Below are positions 32,853 to 42,700 of a DNA stretch of 43,237 bases, in pieces. Position 1 is the stretch's first letter, and each line of letters starts with the position of its first letter. The notes beneath the pieces are model-generated. The model was given only the letters and a program-made list of their open reading frames with translations. It was not told the DNA's origin and ran no database searches. The stretch lies in the NCBI GenBank assembly GCA_029252685.1, contig JAQXAY010000111.1:1-43237 (forward strand), read 5' to 3'. A program made the translations under genes and the position numbers. This DNA comes from Saprospiraceae bacterium (GTDB lineage: Bacteria; Bacteroidota; Bacteroidia; Chitinophagales; Saprospiraceae).

Positions 32853-34421
32853 CTAGATGAAGTTCGAATTATCAGTCATTACGTAATACCTAGGATCATT
32901 TACGTCTGTCAGGATTACATTATGAAATTTCGGATTTGCTTTTGTAAGAATCGCTTTACAATCTGGACTTAGGTGACTTAGGCGAACCTGTTTACCTTCC
33001 TTTTGATATTTTAGAATCAGGCTCTGAATGGCTTCCACTCCTGAGTGATCTGAAACTCTAGATTCTATAAAATCAATTTCGATATTTTCTGGATCATTCT
33101 TTATATCAAATTTTGAATTGAAAGCTGTTATTGATCCAAAGAAAAGAGGGCCAAATATATCATATACTTTAGTACCATCTTCCTTCACGCGTTTTCTCGC
33201 ACGAATCCTAGTTGCATTTTCCCAAGAGAAAACAAGCGCAGAAACAATGATACCTGAAATAACTGCTATAGCAAGGTCAAAGAATACAGTTATTACGGTT
33301 ACAAGAACTACCACAAAGGCGTCTGCCTTCGGGATCTTTGACATCATTCTAATACTAGACCAAGCAAACGTTTTTATTACAACAATAAACATAACTCCCA
33401 CAAGCGCTGCAATAGGAATCATTTCGATTGCAGGAGAAAGGAATAATATAAATGCCAATAGAGCTAATGCAGCTACAATACCGGATAAACGTCCTCTACC
33501 TCCTGAATTCACGTTGATCATGGATTGGCCAATCATTGCACAACCACCCATACCACCAAAAAAGCCATTTACAACATTTGCTAGACCTTGAGCAAAACTT
33601 TCTTTATTAGAGCTTCCTTTAGTCTCTGTGATCTCATCTACAAGTGTAAGTGTCATCAGTGACTCAATAAGACCAATAGCGGCAAGTATAACAGCGTATG
33701 GAAGTATAAATAGGAAGGTTTCCATGTTCAATGGAACATCTGGAAGTGCGAAACTTGGTAGACCACCTTTTATGCCAGTTCCTCCTTTTGCCTGAACAAA
33801 TGACAATACACTTTCTGTTTGGACATTACCAAAGACTACGATACCAGTAATGATAAGTATAGCGGCTAGTCCAGCAGGAATTGATTTATGTAATTTAGGC
33901 AAGAAGTGCATAAGTCCCATTGTTAGGCCAACAAGTCCCAGCATCATCACAAGTTTTCCTGGTTCTAGCCATTCGCCATCCACCTGAAACATCTCTAGCT
34001 GAGCCAGAAATATTACGATCGCAAGGCCATTCACAAAGCCCAGCATAACTGGATGTGGAATTAGGCGGACGAATTTTCCAAGTTTGAGTACTCCAAAAAG
34101 CATCTGAATTACACCCATCAGCAAGAGTGTTGCAAATAGATACTGAAGTCCTGCTCCAGTAGCAATGTCGTTTCCTTCTTTTACAAGAGATACCATAACT
34201 ACAGCCAGTGCTCCTGTAGCTCCTGATATCATACCTGGTCTTCCTCCGAATAATGAAGTGATCAGACCAACCATAAAAGCGCCATAAAGACCAACTATTG
34301 GGTCTACTCCTGCTACAAAAGCAAAAGCTACTGCTTCTGGTACTAATGCAAGGGCAACAGTAAGCCCAGATAGGATGTCATCCTTCGCGTTAGCGGTTTG
34401 TTTTTTGAAAAATTCTACCAT
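32853..34421 (-). CDS. SulP family anion transporter with STAS domain
   Basis: Inner-membrane transporter of the SLC26/SulP family, which carries sulfate, bicarbonate or other anions. The 522 residues have a DDILSGLTVALALVPEAVAFAFVAG start (helix 1 region), about ten to twelve membrane helices with the SulP segments FGGRPGMISGATGA and NVVNGFFGGMGGCAMIGQS, and a C-terminal STAS domain (about 415-515). The EAVAFAF motif and the compact size fit the bacterial bicarbonate/sulfate clade, but the substrate cannot be assigned. No sulfate assimilation gene or carbonic anhydrase is nearby. Single gene. Confidence 0.92.
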   Translation of the reverse strand: MVEFFKKQTANAKDDILSGLTVALALVPEAVAFAFVAGVDPIVGLYGAFMVGLITSLFGGRPGMISGATGALAVVMVSLVKEGNDIATGAGLQYLFATLLLMGVIQMLFGVLKLGKFVRLIPHPVMLGFVNGLAIVIFLAQLEMFQVDGEWLEPGKLVMMLGLVGLTMGLMHFLPKLHKSIPAGLAAILIITGIVVFGNVQTESVLSFVQAKGGTGIKGGLPSFALPDVPLNMETFLFILPYAVILAAIGLIESLMTLTLVDEITETKGSSNKESFAQGLANVVNGFFGGMGGCAMIGQSMINVNSGGRGRLSGIVAALALLAFILFLSPAIEMIPIAALVGVMFIVVIKTFAWSSIRMMSKIPKADAFVVVLVTVITVFFDLAIAVISGIIVSALVFSWENATRIRARKRVKEDGTKVYDIFGPLFFGSITAFNSKFDIKNDPENIEIDFIESRVSDHSGVEAIQSLILKYQKEGKQVRLSHLSPDCKAILTKANPKFHNVILTDVNDPRYYVMTDNSNFI

Positions 34422-34514
34422 GTCCTTTCTTAATTTGCTGCGAAAATAAGATTCTTATTGACAAAAATCAAAGACTATTGATTTCTGTAAAGAAAGGATA
34501 GATGTGTTATTAAT

Positions 34515-34530
34515 CTATAAATTCTTATAG
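34515..34530. repeat. Inverted repeat upstream of the SulP gene
   Basis: CTATAA-ATTC-TTATAG, perfect 6-bp arms, in the 252-base region between the SulP start and the next gene. There is no T-run, so it may be a regulator site. I find no exact TAnnTTTG for the SulP gene. The rest of this gap is A+T-rich and holds nothing else that I can identify. Confidence 0.35.
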
Positions 34531-34673
34531 GTCAGGTGGTTTGTTTGGTGTATGTTTTTTTTATCTCGCGATAGTTTTGATTTTTAATTATTTGAGAAAT
34601 AATATTTGCTTTTGTTGCCTTTGTGTATTTATTGAAAAAAGCGCATCAATTGCTAATTTACAGGCTTTTACAC

Positions 34674-35738
34674 CTATGAATCTGCAATTTCTATACTAGA
34701 TTTGAATCCCGATCTAATCACATCTTCAGTTATGTTTTCCACATAGGCTTCAAGTAGATCTTGCCCTTTTTGATAATCCTCGTCGGATGGATTTAGTAGC
34801 GATAGTTTTTTAGCCTGGTCTTTTGCTTTTTTTAGGTACTTCATATCATTCAGTAGACTTATTGCCTGAGTGATTTCATTGATTGCAGATTCATCCGGGT
34901 TGTTTTTTCCGCCGAAGAAATCATTTAAGATAGCCTGAGACGCTATTAATGGCATAAAGTTGTCTAGGTTAGGTCTTTCTTTACCTGTTATTCCAACGAT
35001 TATATATGGGGTTTCGCCACTGTAAGGTTTATCAGTATCCTTGTGCACAAGTTCATAATGAGCAGTAGTAAACTCATGTTCTCTATAAGCTAATTTATAG
35101 TTTGTGAATGCATCGTGCTTGCCTGCAGGGATCTGAACTTGAACACCTGAGCTGGAGTCTTTCATAAAGTCACTGTTAATGCTTAGGTCTAGGTCTTCAT
35201 CAAAGGTGGCATTACTCTCATGAAAGAATTCTACAAGTTTACTACCAAGTTTAACCGCTTTATTAGCTGTGGCTAAATATGGACTAGCCCCAATAAAAGC
35301 AGGTATAGTGCCTGATTGTTCTATTAAAGTGCTTACATGGTTAAGAAGCTTATTGTTGATCTTATTCGCGGCAATCTTAATATTTATCTTAAGATTGAAT
35401 TGATCCAATGATCGAGTATAAAATAGGAGAGGAGAACCTTCGGAGTCCACTGTTGGCTTTAGTAATGTGTTCGGATTAGCATTATTTATTATTTGATTGA
35501 TAGCTTTAACAGGTTTGTGTACATCTTCAATGTTCTTGATTGCACTTACAATAAGCAGTTGCCTATCGTCTTTTTTGCTTAAGCGTTTTTTTTCAAACTT
35601 ACCCGTATAAAATGAAAGAATCTCTATGCTTAATGGCTTACCAATACCAATCGGGGTTGGTTTTTTTCCGGAGAGACCTGGTTTAGCCTGTGCATCATTA
35701 TTGGGAGTCAGGTCTTTTAGTTGATGTAGAACAGCCAT
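34674..35738 (-). CDS. Hypothetical protein, unrecognised
   Basis: A 354-residue cytoplasmic protein with no signal peptide or membrane helix. I recognise no family. An N-terminal section (KPLSIEILSFYTGKFEKKRL, then RQLLIVSAIKNIED) has strand-like alternation; the middle has IPAFIGASPYLATANKAVKLGSKL; the rest is mainly helical, with YIIVGITGKERPNLDNF and a charged C-terminal part. It may have a beta-rich front and a helical back. The frame is open to an ATG at 35780, but the ATG at 35738 (MAVLHQLKDL) is a better start as the first 14 residues are a low-quality extension. It is a single gene, divergent from the peroxiredoxin gene. Confidence 0.6.
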   Translation of the reverse strand: MAVLHQLKDLTPNNDAQAKPGLSGKKPTPIGIGKPLSIEILSFYTGKFEKKRLSKKDDRQLLIVSAIKNIEDVHKPVKAINQIINNANPNTLLKPTVDSEGSPLLFYTRSLDQFNLKINIKIAANKINNKLLNHVSTLIEQSGTIPAFIGASPYLATANKAVKLGSKLVEFFHESNATFDEDLDLSINSDFMKDSSSGVQVQIPAGKHDAFTNYKLAYREHEFTTAHYELVHKDTDKPYSGETPYIIVGITGKERPNLDNFMPLIASQAILNDFFGGKNNPDESAINEITQAISLLNDMKYLKKAKDQAKKLSLLNPSDEDYQKGQDLLEAYVENITEDVIRSGFKSSIEIADS

Positions 35739-35882
35739 AGTTGTTTTATTTTGTATAATAATATATGTAATTATTGTCATAATTTATTCTTCAACTATAA
35801 TTTTTGCCAGATTAAGTCCGCAAATAGAACTGATAAATACACTTGATTTTGAGAATCCGACCAAAAGTTGATTTATATCTTA

Positions 35883-35911
35883 TTGTTTTTAGAAAAAAAT
35901 AATTTTCTTTG
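35883..35911 (+). promoter_or_regulatory. Candidate promoter of the peroxiredoxin gene
   Basis: TTG (35883-35885), 18 bases, TTTCTTTG (35904-35911): one mismatch from TAnnTTTG. It lies about 75 bases before the start codon. Confidence 0.4.
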
Positions 35912-35985
35912 CAGTTCGAAGTCGTAAAGCCTTGCTATACTTAGGCTTATGGCTATTTTTTTAATTGAGTAAAAATTCTTTAAGA

Positions 35986-36621
35986 ATGAGTTTTGTTGGT
36001 AAAAAATTTCCTAATATCGCTGTTCCTGCAATAGATAGTACTGGTCAGGAACGTTCTATCAATATTTTGGAAGAAGCTACTTCTAAAAACAAAAAAGTGT
36101 TACTTTTTTGGTACCCTAAGGACTTTACTTTTGTTTGTCCTACGGAACTTCATGCTTTTCAATCTGCAATGGGGGAATTTGAGAAAAGAAATACGATGGT
36201 AATCGGTGCTTCTTGTGATACAAATGAGGTTCACTTTGCATGGTTGAATACACCTAAAAACAATGGTGGTATTGAAGGGGTTACTTACCCGATCCTTGCA
36301 GATACTGCAAGAAACTTATCTACTGTGCTAGATATTCTTGATATTGAATCTATTGATTATACAGAGGATGCAGAGGAGCATATGATCATTAAAGGATCAA
36401 ATGTTACGTTCCGTGCTACATTCCTTATTGATGAAACAGGCAAAGTATTTCATCAGAATGTAAATGATATGCCACTAGGTAGGAATGTGAACGATTTTAT
36501 TCGTTTGATCGATGCGTATTCACATGTGCAAGAAAATGGTGAAGTATGTCCTGCGAACTGGTCAGAAGGAGAGAAGGCTATGACTGCTTCTTTTGACGGT
36601 GTTAGAGACTACATGGGTTAA
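35986..36621 (+). CDS. Peroxiredoxin (AhpC/Prx1 type, 2-Cys)
   Basis: Thiol peroxidase that reduces hydrogen peroxide and organic peroxides. The 211 residues (from this start) contain the peroxidatic site FTFVCPTELHAF with Cys51, and the resolving cysteine in EVCPANW (Cys188), so it is a typical 2-Cys enzyme. The frame allows a TTG start at 35965, but the ATG used here gives MSFVGKKFPN, the normal beginning of the family. No ahpF or thioredoxin reductase lies beside it, so its reductant is not shown. It is a single gene with a terminator behind. Confidence 0.93.
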   Translation: MSFVGKKFPNIAVPAIDSTGQERSINILEEATSKNKKVLLFWYPKDFTFVCPTELHAFQSAMGEFEKRNTMVIGASCDTNEVHFAWLNTPKNNGGIEGVTYPILADTARNLSTVLDILDIESIDYTEDAEEHMIIKGSNVTFRATFLIDETGKVFHQNVNDMPLGRNVNDFIRLIDAYSHVQENGEVCPANWSEGEKAMTASFDGVRDYMG

Positions 36622-36642
36622 TCTCCAATCACACATAGAATA

Positions 36643-36680
36643 AAAAAAGGTAAGCAAATTGTTGCTTACCTTTTCTTTTT
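36643..36680. terminator. Bidirectional terminator, peroxiredoxin / desaturase
   Basis: Stem AAAGGTAAGCAA with TTGCTTACCTTT around loop ATTG, with A7 on the left and T-rich sequence on the right, between two converging genes. Confidence 0.92.
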
Positions 36681-37786
36681 TATGCTGTATGGTAATAGTC
36701 TTTTTTACCTAATTTGTAAAGCATTTTTCCGTGGTTAAGTACTGCTCTTCTGAACGTTTTAGCACTATGGTAAGGAAGATCAAATTCGTTAGCTGTTTTC
36801 TTTACGATTTTTGAAATCTTTCTATAGTGCACATGACAAATATTCGGGAAGAGATGATGCTCTATCTGATAATTCAGACCACCGATAAACCAGTTAAGAA
36901 TTCTATTCTTAGGAGCAAAGTTAGTCGTTGTTAGAATTTGATGTACTGCCCAGTTGTTTTCAACTGTACCAGAAGTTGGTTTTTCAAAATATTGTGTTTC
37001 AGGTACTACATGAGCTGGTTGAAATATGACAGCTAGGGCAAATCCACAAACTAAGTGCATAAGTACCACACCAATAGTAGTGATAAACCAAGGAGCATCA
37101 ATGACTATAATAGGTAGAATAACAAATACTGCATAATAAGCTGTCTTCAAGATAATAAGCTGACTCATAAGTTTTGAAAAAGACTGGTTGATAGTCTTTA
37201 AGAGCCCTTTTTTATTATATCTGATAAGCTGATTAAAATCTTTTGTCGTACTCCACTGTATAGTCATTAGTGAATACAATGGCCAGCAATACAAATATTG
37301 TAATTTGTGGTGTTTCTTATGTTCCTGATCAGGTGAGAACCTAAAGATTGGATCAGAATGAATATCCTCATCCATTTCGTTGATGTTTGTGTAGGAGTGG
37401 TGAAGAACATTATGCTGCAACTCCCAATTGTAGTAATAACCACCTAGAAGCACAATTGATTGTCCAATCAGTTTGTTCACAAACTTGTTTTTGGAATAGG
37501 CTCCGTGAACGGCATCGTGCATAACTGAGGTTCCAACTCCGGTCATTCCAATGCCCATGATGAACCATAGAGCTAGCATAATCCAAGGACTTGAAAAAAC
37601 ATTCAACATCAAGAGTGCGTATGGTATGAAATATATAGCAAGCATACAGACAGTCTTAACGACCATTTCTGTGTTTGCAAACTTAGATATCTTGTTTTCT
37701 TTGAAATATTCATTTACCCTTTTTCTCAGCGTATTTATGAAATCCGCATTTGCATCACGGGAGAATTTTACATGTTTAAAATCCAT
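36680..37786 (-). CDS. Membrane fatty acid desaturase (acyl-CoA / linoleoyl type)
   Basis: Di-iron membrane enzyme that introduces a double bond into an acyl chain. The 368 residues have the three histidine boxes: HDAVH (90-94), HNVLHH (125-130) and QIEHH (307-311). The glutamine in the last box is typical of front-end (delta-5/delta-6) desaturases, but there is no cytochrome b5 domain, so an electron donor must be supplied by another protein. Membrane pairs lie near 42-80 and 205-255. It lies 127 bases downstream of two SDR genes on the same strand, which may or may not be one transcript. Regiochemistry cannot be read from sequence. Confidence 0.92.
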   Translation of the reverse strand: MDFKHVKFSRDANADFINTLRKRVNEYFKENKISKFANTEMVVKTVCMLAIYFIPYALLMLNVFSSPWIMLALWFIMGIGMTGVGTSVMHDAVHGAYSKNKFVNKLIGQSIVLLGGYYYNWELQHNVLHHSYTNINEMDEDIHSDPIFRFSPDQEHKKHHKLQYLYCWPLYSLMTIQWSTTKDFNQLIRYNKKGLLKTINQSFSKLMSQLIILKTAYYAVFVILPIIVIDAPWFITTIGVVLMHLVCGFALAVIFQPAHVVPETQYFEKPTSGTVENNWAVHQILTTTNFAPKNRILNWFIGGLNYQIEHHLFPNICHVHYRKISKIVKKTANEFDLPYHSAKTFRRAVLNHGKMLYKLGKKDYYHTA

Positions 37787-37913
37787 TGTAAATTTTTTTT
37801 CTAGCAGAAAGAAACAGTTAGCTAGTGATTAAGTAAGCTTTATTAGCAGTAAAAGAACGAATTCGAAATCAAATGGTTTGTAATTGAGTTGTGATAGTTT
37901 TGTAAAAAAAGGA

Positions 37914-38735
37914 CTATTTAGAACTCAGCTCGATTTTTTTGAGGTTGAGCTTATAAATAAATCGTATCAGTCCAGGAACAAATTTAGTTAAAACTCTTAA
38001 TACTTTACCGGATAGCGTTAAAGTATTCTTGAATTTCTTTTGCTCTATTTGAGCGATAATGCGTTGGGCTACTGTGTTTCTATTCTGTTTTTGTACATTA
38101 TTTCTTTGAGGGAGAACGATAACTTTTCCATCCGTATCAAGTATCTGTTTACTGTCTTCATTCTCTGTAAAGCCTACATATGTGACACCTACAAATATAT
38201 TATGAGGTTTAAGTTCATTATGAGTGGCCTCGGCTATGGAATTGATTGCATTCTTGGTAGCACAGTATATTCCATTGAATGGAATACCATAATATGAAGC
38301 TATGGATGATATAAATTGTATTGACCCTTTGCTTTGCTTTAGGTAAGGTATTGCTGCTTTAGCAGGATAAACAGATCCCAGGATATTTACATTGATCAAC
38401 TTTTGATAGATCTCGGGGCTTAGGTTTTCCATATCTCCTCGAGTAGCAATAGCCGCATTAGTGATGACGATATCAATACCTCCAAAATGTTCCTTTGCTT
38501 TTTGACATAGGTCCACGCAGAAGTTCCAGCTAGAGACATCTCCCGCTACTGCAATTACCTCAAAGCCTGCCTCATCAAATTCTTGTTTTGTATGTTCAAG
38601 TTTTTCTGCATTTCTAGCATTAAGAACGACTTTAGCCCCCTGAGAAGCGTATAGCCATGCGATGGATTTGCCGATTCCTTGTCTAGAACCTGTAACTATG
38701 ACTACTTTTCCTTTGTATTTATTTTGCATATCCAT
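37914..38735 (-). CDS. Classical short-chain dehydrogenase/reductase
   Basis: NAD(P)-dependent oxidoreductase of the classical SDR family. The 273 residues show the cofactor loop VTGSRQGIGKS (about 13-23), the NAA motif (ITNAAIA), and the catalytic Ser-Tyr-Lys set: SSIASYY, then YCATK. The N-terminal region KVVLNARN ends strand 2 with Arg, which suggests NADP(H). The C-terminus is basic and hydrophobic (LRVLTKFVPGLIRFIYKLNLKK), perhaps touching the membrane, as in lipid-related SDRs. The chosen ATG at 38735 overlaps the end of the epimerase gene by 17 bases; the ATG at 38729 is also possible. The start at 38765 would be buried in that gene. Confidence 0.87.
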   Translation of the reverse strand: MDMQNKYKGKVVIVTGSRQGIGKSIAWLYASQGAKVVLNARNAEKLEHTKQEFDEAGFEVIAVAGDVSSWNFCVDLCQKAKEHFGGIDIVITNAAIATRGDMENLSPEIYQKLINVNILGSVYPAKAAIPYLKQSKGSIQFISSIASYYGIPFNGIYCATKNAINSIAEATHNELKPHNIFVGVTYVGFTENEDSKQILDTDGKVIVLPQRNNVQKQNRNTVAQRIIAQIEQKKFKNTLTLSGKVLRVLTKFVPGLIRFIYKLNLKKIELSSK

Positions 38736-39708
38736 TTTCTTTGAACCATTGCATAGAATCTTCAACTGCCTTTTTGATTGGAGTTTCTGGTAATTCTAAT
38801 TCCTTGCGTGCCTTAGAGGGATCATAATATTGATCTATCAGGGATATTTTAGCAACGGGGAAGGATATCTTAGGAGCTTTGCCACTAACTGTTCCTATTA
38901 ATGAACCTAGTCTACCAGCTATTTTTACTAGAAAAGAGGGTACTTTAATACTTGGAGGAGCTACTCCTGCGACTTCTGCAATTAGACTTGTCGCTTCTTT
39001 ATAACTTAAGTTTTCGTTACCAAGTATATACATCTCGCCAATTCTACCTTTGGTCAAAGCATTGGAGATACCAACAGCCACATCTTTAACGTAAACCCAA
39101 TTTTTACCGCCACTTGTAACTAATTTTAGCTCTCTATTTGCAACAGCTAGGATGACCGCACCACTTGATGGTTTTGAGTCATAAGGGCCTATCATGAAGG
39201 TTGGATTGACTATTACAGCAGGTAAGTTTCGCTCTTTTACAGCATCTAGGATTACATCTTGTGCATCTAGCTTCGAATCCACATAGTCCAAGCCAAATGC
39301 CTTAGCCATTGTTATTGTGCTTTCATTACCTGGCTGATCTTTTGGACCAAATCCAAATGCACTTGCAGAACTTACATGTATGAAACGCTGGATATTGTTG
39401 CTTAAGGCTGCCTCAATCATATTCTTGGTGCCTTCTACGTTGACCTTATAGTAGATTTCATGTCTAATAGGCCATACGTTTGTTAGTGCGGCAATATGAA
39501 TAATTGCATCACATCCTTGCACGTGCTTTATAAGACTTTCTTTATCCAAAAGATCTCCTTCTACAAATTCAATATCAAGCCCTTCCAGTGTTTTGCTCTT
39601 ACTTCCTTTCTGGATGAGGGCTTTTAATTTATATTTTCTTGAGAGTAATTCTCTAACTGTATTAGAACCTAATAGGCCATCTGCACCTGTAATAAAAATT
39701 CTTTCCAA
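38719..39708 (-). CDS. NAD-dependent epimerase/dehydratase-like protein (extended SDR)
   Basis: Extended SDR of the dihydroflavonol reductase / 3-beta-HSD-like group. The 329 residues have the GxxGxxG loop ITGADGLLGSNTV (about 5-17), the DIEFVEGDLLD acidic strand, and the catalytic YVDSK, with an upstream Ser in HVSSASAFG. The substrate may be a sterol-like or other lipid carbonyl or a sugar, but cannot be fixed. The start is TTG at 39708: there is no ATG upstream in frame after the previous stop, and the Rossmann strand begins four codons later. It lies 14 bases after the UnbV gene and overlaps the next SDR gene. Confidence 0.88.
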   Translation of the reverse strand: MERIFITGADGLLGSNTVRELLSRKYKLKALIQKGSKSKTLEGLDIEFVEGDLLDKESLIKHVQGCDAIIHIAALTNVWPIRHEIYYKVNVEGTKNMIEAALSNNIQRFIHVSSASAFGFGPKDQPGNESTITMAKAFGLDYVDSKLDAQDVILDAVKERNLPAVIVNPTFMIGPYDSKPSSGAVILAVANRELKLVTSGGKNWVYVKDVAVGISNALTKGRIGEMYILGNENLSYKEATSLIAEVAGVAPPSIKVPSFLVKIAGRLGSLIGTVSGKAPKISFPVAKISLIDQYYDPSKARKELELPETPIKKAVEDSMQWFKENGYAK

Positions 39709-39722
39709 TGGTTCAGTTTTAC

Positions 39723-42700
39723 TTAGTGATTGATTTTTCTCAGGCTAAGGTAATTGTGATTATTTGAAACAACAATAAAATCTTCACCTTCTATTGATAT
39801 TGTTTCAATTGACCTAGCATTTGCTCGTAAATTAATACCACTATTTAATACTGAACTAAAGTTTCCTCTACCATCTCCTAATAAGAGATATCCTCTATTA
39901 CCATCATATCGAATGGTTTCAATTTCTGCTTGGTGTATGGCACCTATTCCAAGAATGTCTAGATGACCATCTTTATTGAAATCCTGAATTAATGCATCTA
40001 GGGTTGGACCTGTCTGGGTAATAGACGGAAGTTCAGTCTTTTTAAATTCCCCCTGACCTGAATTAATAAACAAGGCAGTTTCAAAACTCTGTACTTCGAG
40101 GTGTTTAGATTTATCTACTTTCTCTTTACCATAAATACCTACAATGTCTGCACTTGAGAAGGCTTTATAGGTTTCAAAGTTAGTCGCTATATCTGGTACC
40201 TGCTGAGAAGAACACTCTCTTCCTCGTACCGGTAAAAACATGCCATCGCTTTCTTTGGAGAGCACGATATCATAGCTTCCATTATTATCGTAATCATTAC
40301 AATAGATATGGAATGCATTATTTTCTTTTGGATTGAATTTATTGTTCTTTCCTAAATTACCGGCAAGTAGGTCTAAGTCTCCGTCATTGTCTATATCTGC
40401 TGTATGGAGGCTATACCACCAGCCAGATTGTTCTCCGAAAGTCGAAATATCTGTTTTAAGGAATTGACCATTCTTGTTTTCAAAATAGGTGAGGGGCATC
40501 CATTCTCCAGCTGCAATAAAATCAAGATCACCGTCATTGTCTTGATCCAGCACAGCAATATCGTATATCATACCTGCTGCGCTCCAATCCGGTGCTATTT
40601 TATCTGTCAGGTCGAAAAATTCGCCAGATCTATTTTCTAGAATATATGATTTTGGTGCAAAAGGATATTTTGAAGACAGTACGTTAGCTCCTATTATGAG
40701 ATCAAAATCACCATCATTATCAAAATCAATAGGCTTTATAACTTTGGTATTTGTTTTTATATCTCCAATTGGCTTTGATGCTAAAAACTGACCCTGGCCA
40801 TCATTGATATAGAATCTATCTAATTGTTGGCTTGAGCCTTCTTTGAATTCATAGGATCCACTTCCTACTATGATATCCTGATCACCATCTTGATCTATGT
40901 CAAGGAATAGACTAGTTTGATCTTCATAGGTATTATCTAATGCGAATAGAGCTTCTTGAACAGAGGTGAACATTCCATTTTCTCCCTGAATATATAATGC
41001 AGGAGCTTGACCAGCTGCGCCTCCAATAAATAGATCTGTTCGACCATCGTTGTTTACATCTGCTGTAGCGGAGCAAGGTCCTAGGTTTGATTTTTTCTGC
41101 GGAAGCAAAAGTTGATCTCCATAATCATCATAGAATGTTTCTTTATGCAGAAAGTCAAGGCCATAGTCTGCTGCATTTGCAGTGATGAAAATATTGGATT
41201 CAGCATCAGCCTCATTTTTTTGAGCAATCTGGGTATTTAATTCTTGAATCTCTATTAATTGATTTGCATCCTGATTCTCAATGATACTTTGTCTACCCGT
41301 TGTCCAGGTTACTACGATCTTATCAACCTTTTTGCTTTGCCCGAGTCCAAAATGGATGCGGGGGTCAACGGAAGATAAGTAACCTTTTACTGGGTAGTTG
41401 TCAATCGACTGATACTTGTCATCATGATAAATTTCAACTTTCGCACCGACTCCAAAAGTGTTTTTGTTTGCACCCTTTAAGGAAACAGTGAGATGATTTC
41501 CATCATTCAGATTTCTGTAAATACCAGTTTCGTCACTTGTGTTATTTAGAATAAGATCAAGATTGCCATCATTGTCTAAATCGGCATAGGCAGCGCCACT
41601 CGTAAAGCTTGCTTGCCCAAGACCTAATTCATAGGCTTTATTCTTAAATGTAAGATCTCCTTGGTTGATATATAGATGATTTTTTTGCTTTTGAGAAGGA
41701 AGCAGTGCAATAATACTATCTAGAGATAAACTTTGCTTTTTAGCCTCCAGTTGTTTTAAGGTAATATTGGCATCTCTATTTGTTACATCTTTATATATAC
41801 CATTGCTTACAAATATGTCTTTGAGGCCGTCATTATTAAAATCAATAGCTAGAGGAGACCAAGACCAATCTGTTTTTGCTATCCCAGCCATTTGTCCAAT
41901 ATCAGTGTATGTTCCATTGCCTAGATTTAGTTGAAGCATATTAGACATGTACTGATAATTATAGCCATTGTTTACCATTTGCCAGAAATTATCTGTACTC
42001 ATGGATGCCATGTTTTCCTTGTTTCTTTTATGATCTTCTGCGAGCATATCCAATACCATCAGATCATTTTGTCCATCATTATTAATGTCGGAGTAATCAG
42101 ACCCCATTGAATAAAAGGAAGTATGTGCAAAACGATTTTGAATTTCATCCTTGAACTGTCCATTGCCCTGGTTGATATAAAGTATATCTGGATCTAAGTA
42201 ATCATTACAAACATAGATGTCAGGCCAAGAATCGTTGTTAAAGTCACCAATAGAGCAGGATAGGCCCCATGCTTTATTGGTTATCTTGGCTTGTTCTGTT
42301 ACGTTGACAAAACGGTTACCTTTATTTTCGAACAGTTGATCTGACGATTCATATTCAACATTGCTCTTGATCCTATTACTAAGTACGGTACTATTTTTAA
42401 AGTCTATTCTATGGTTTAGTTGATACATGTCAAGGTCACCATCTTTATCATAGTCAAAGAAATAGGCTTGGTTACTGTAGCCTTCAAAATCTAGCCCCCA
42501 TTGCGCAGCGCTTTCTTCAAATGTTCCGTTTTGCTTATTAATAAATAAAAGGTTTCTCCTTAAGTTTGGATCTGGCATTGGTCCTGATCGACTGACATAT
42601 ATGTCTAACCATCCATCAGCATTTACATCAGCCATACTAACACCAGTGCTCCATCCTGAGCTCGAGCTTAAACCTGCATTAGTTGTTATATCAGTAAATT

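Noticed and set aside
35965-35985. TTG start for the peroxiredoxin gene
   Set aside because: The ATG seven codons later gives the usual MSFVGKKFP start of the family.
38736-38765. Extended N-terminus of the classical SDR
   Set aside because: It lies within the coding end of the epimerase gene, and its residues do not fit before the Rossmann strand; ATG 38735 is preferred.
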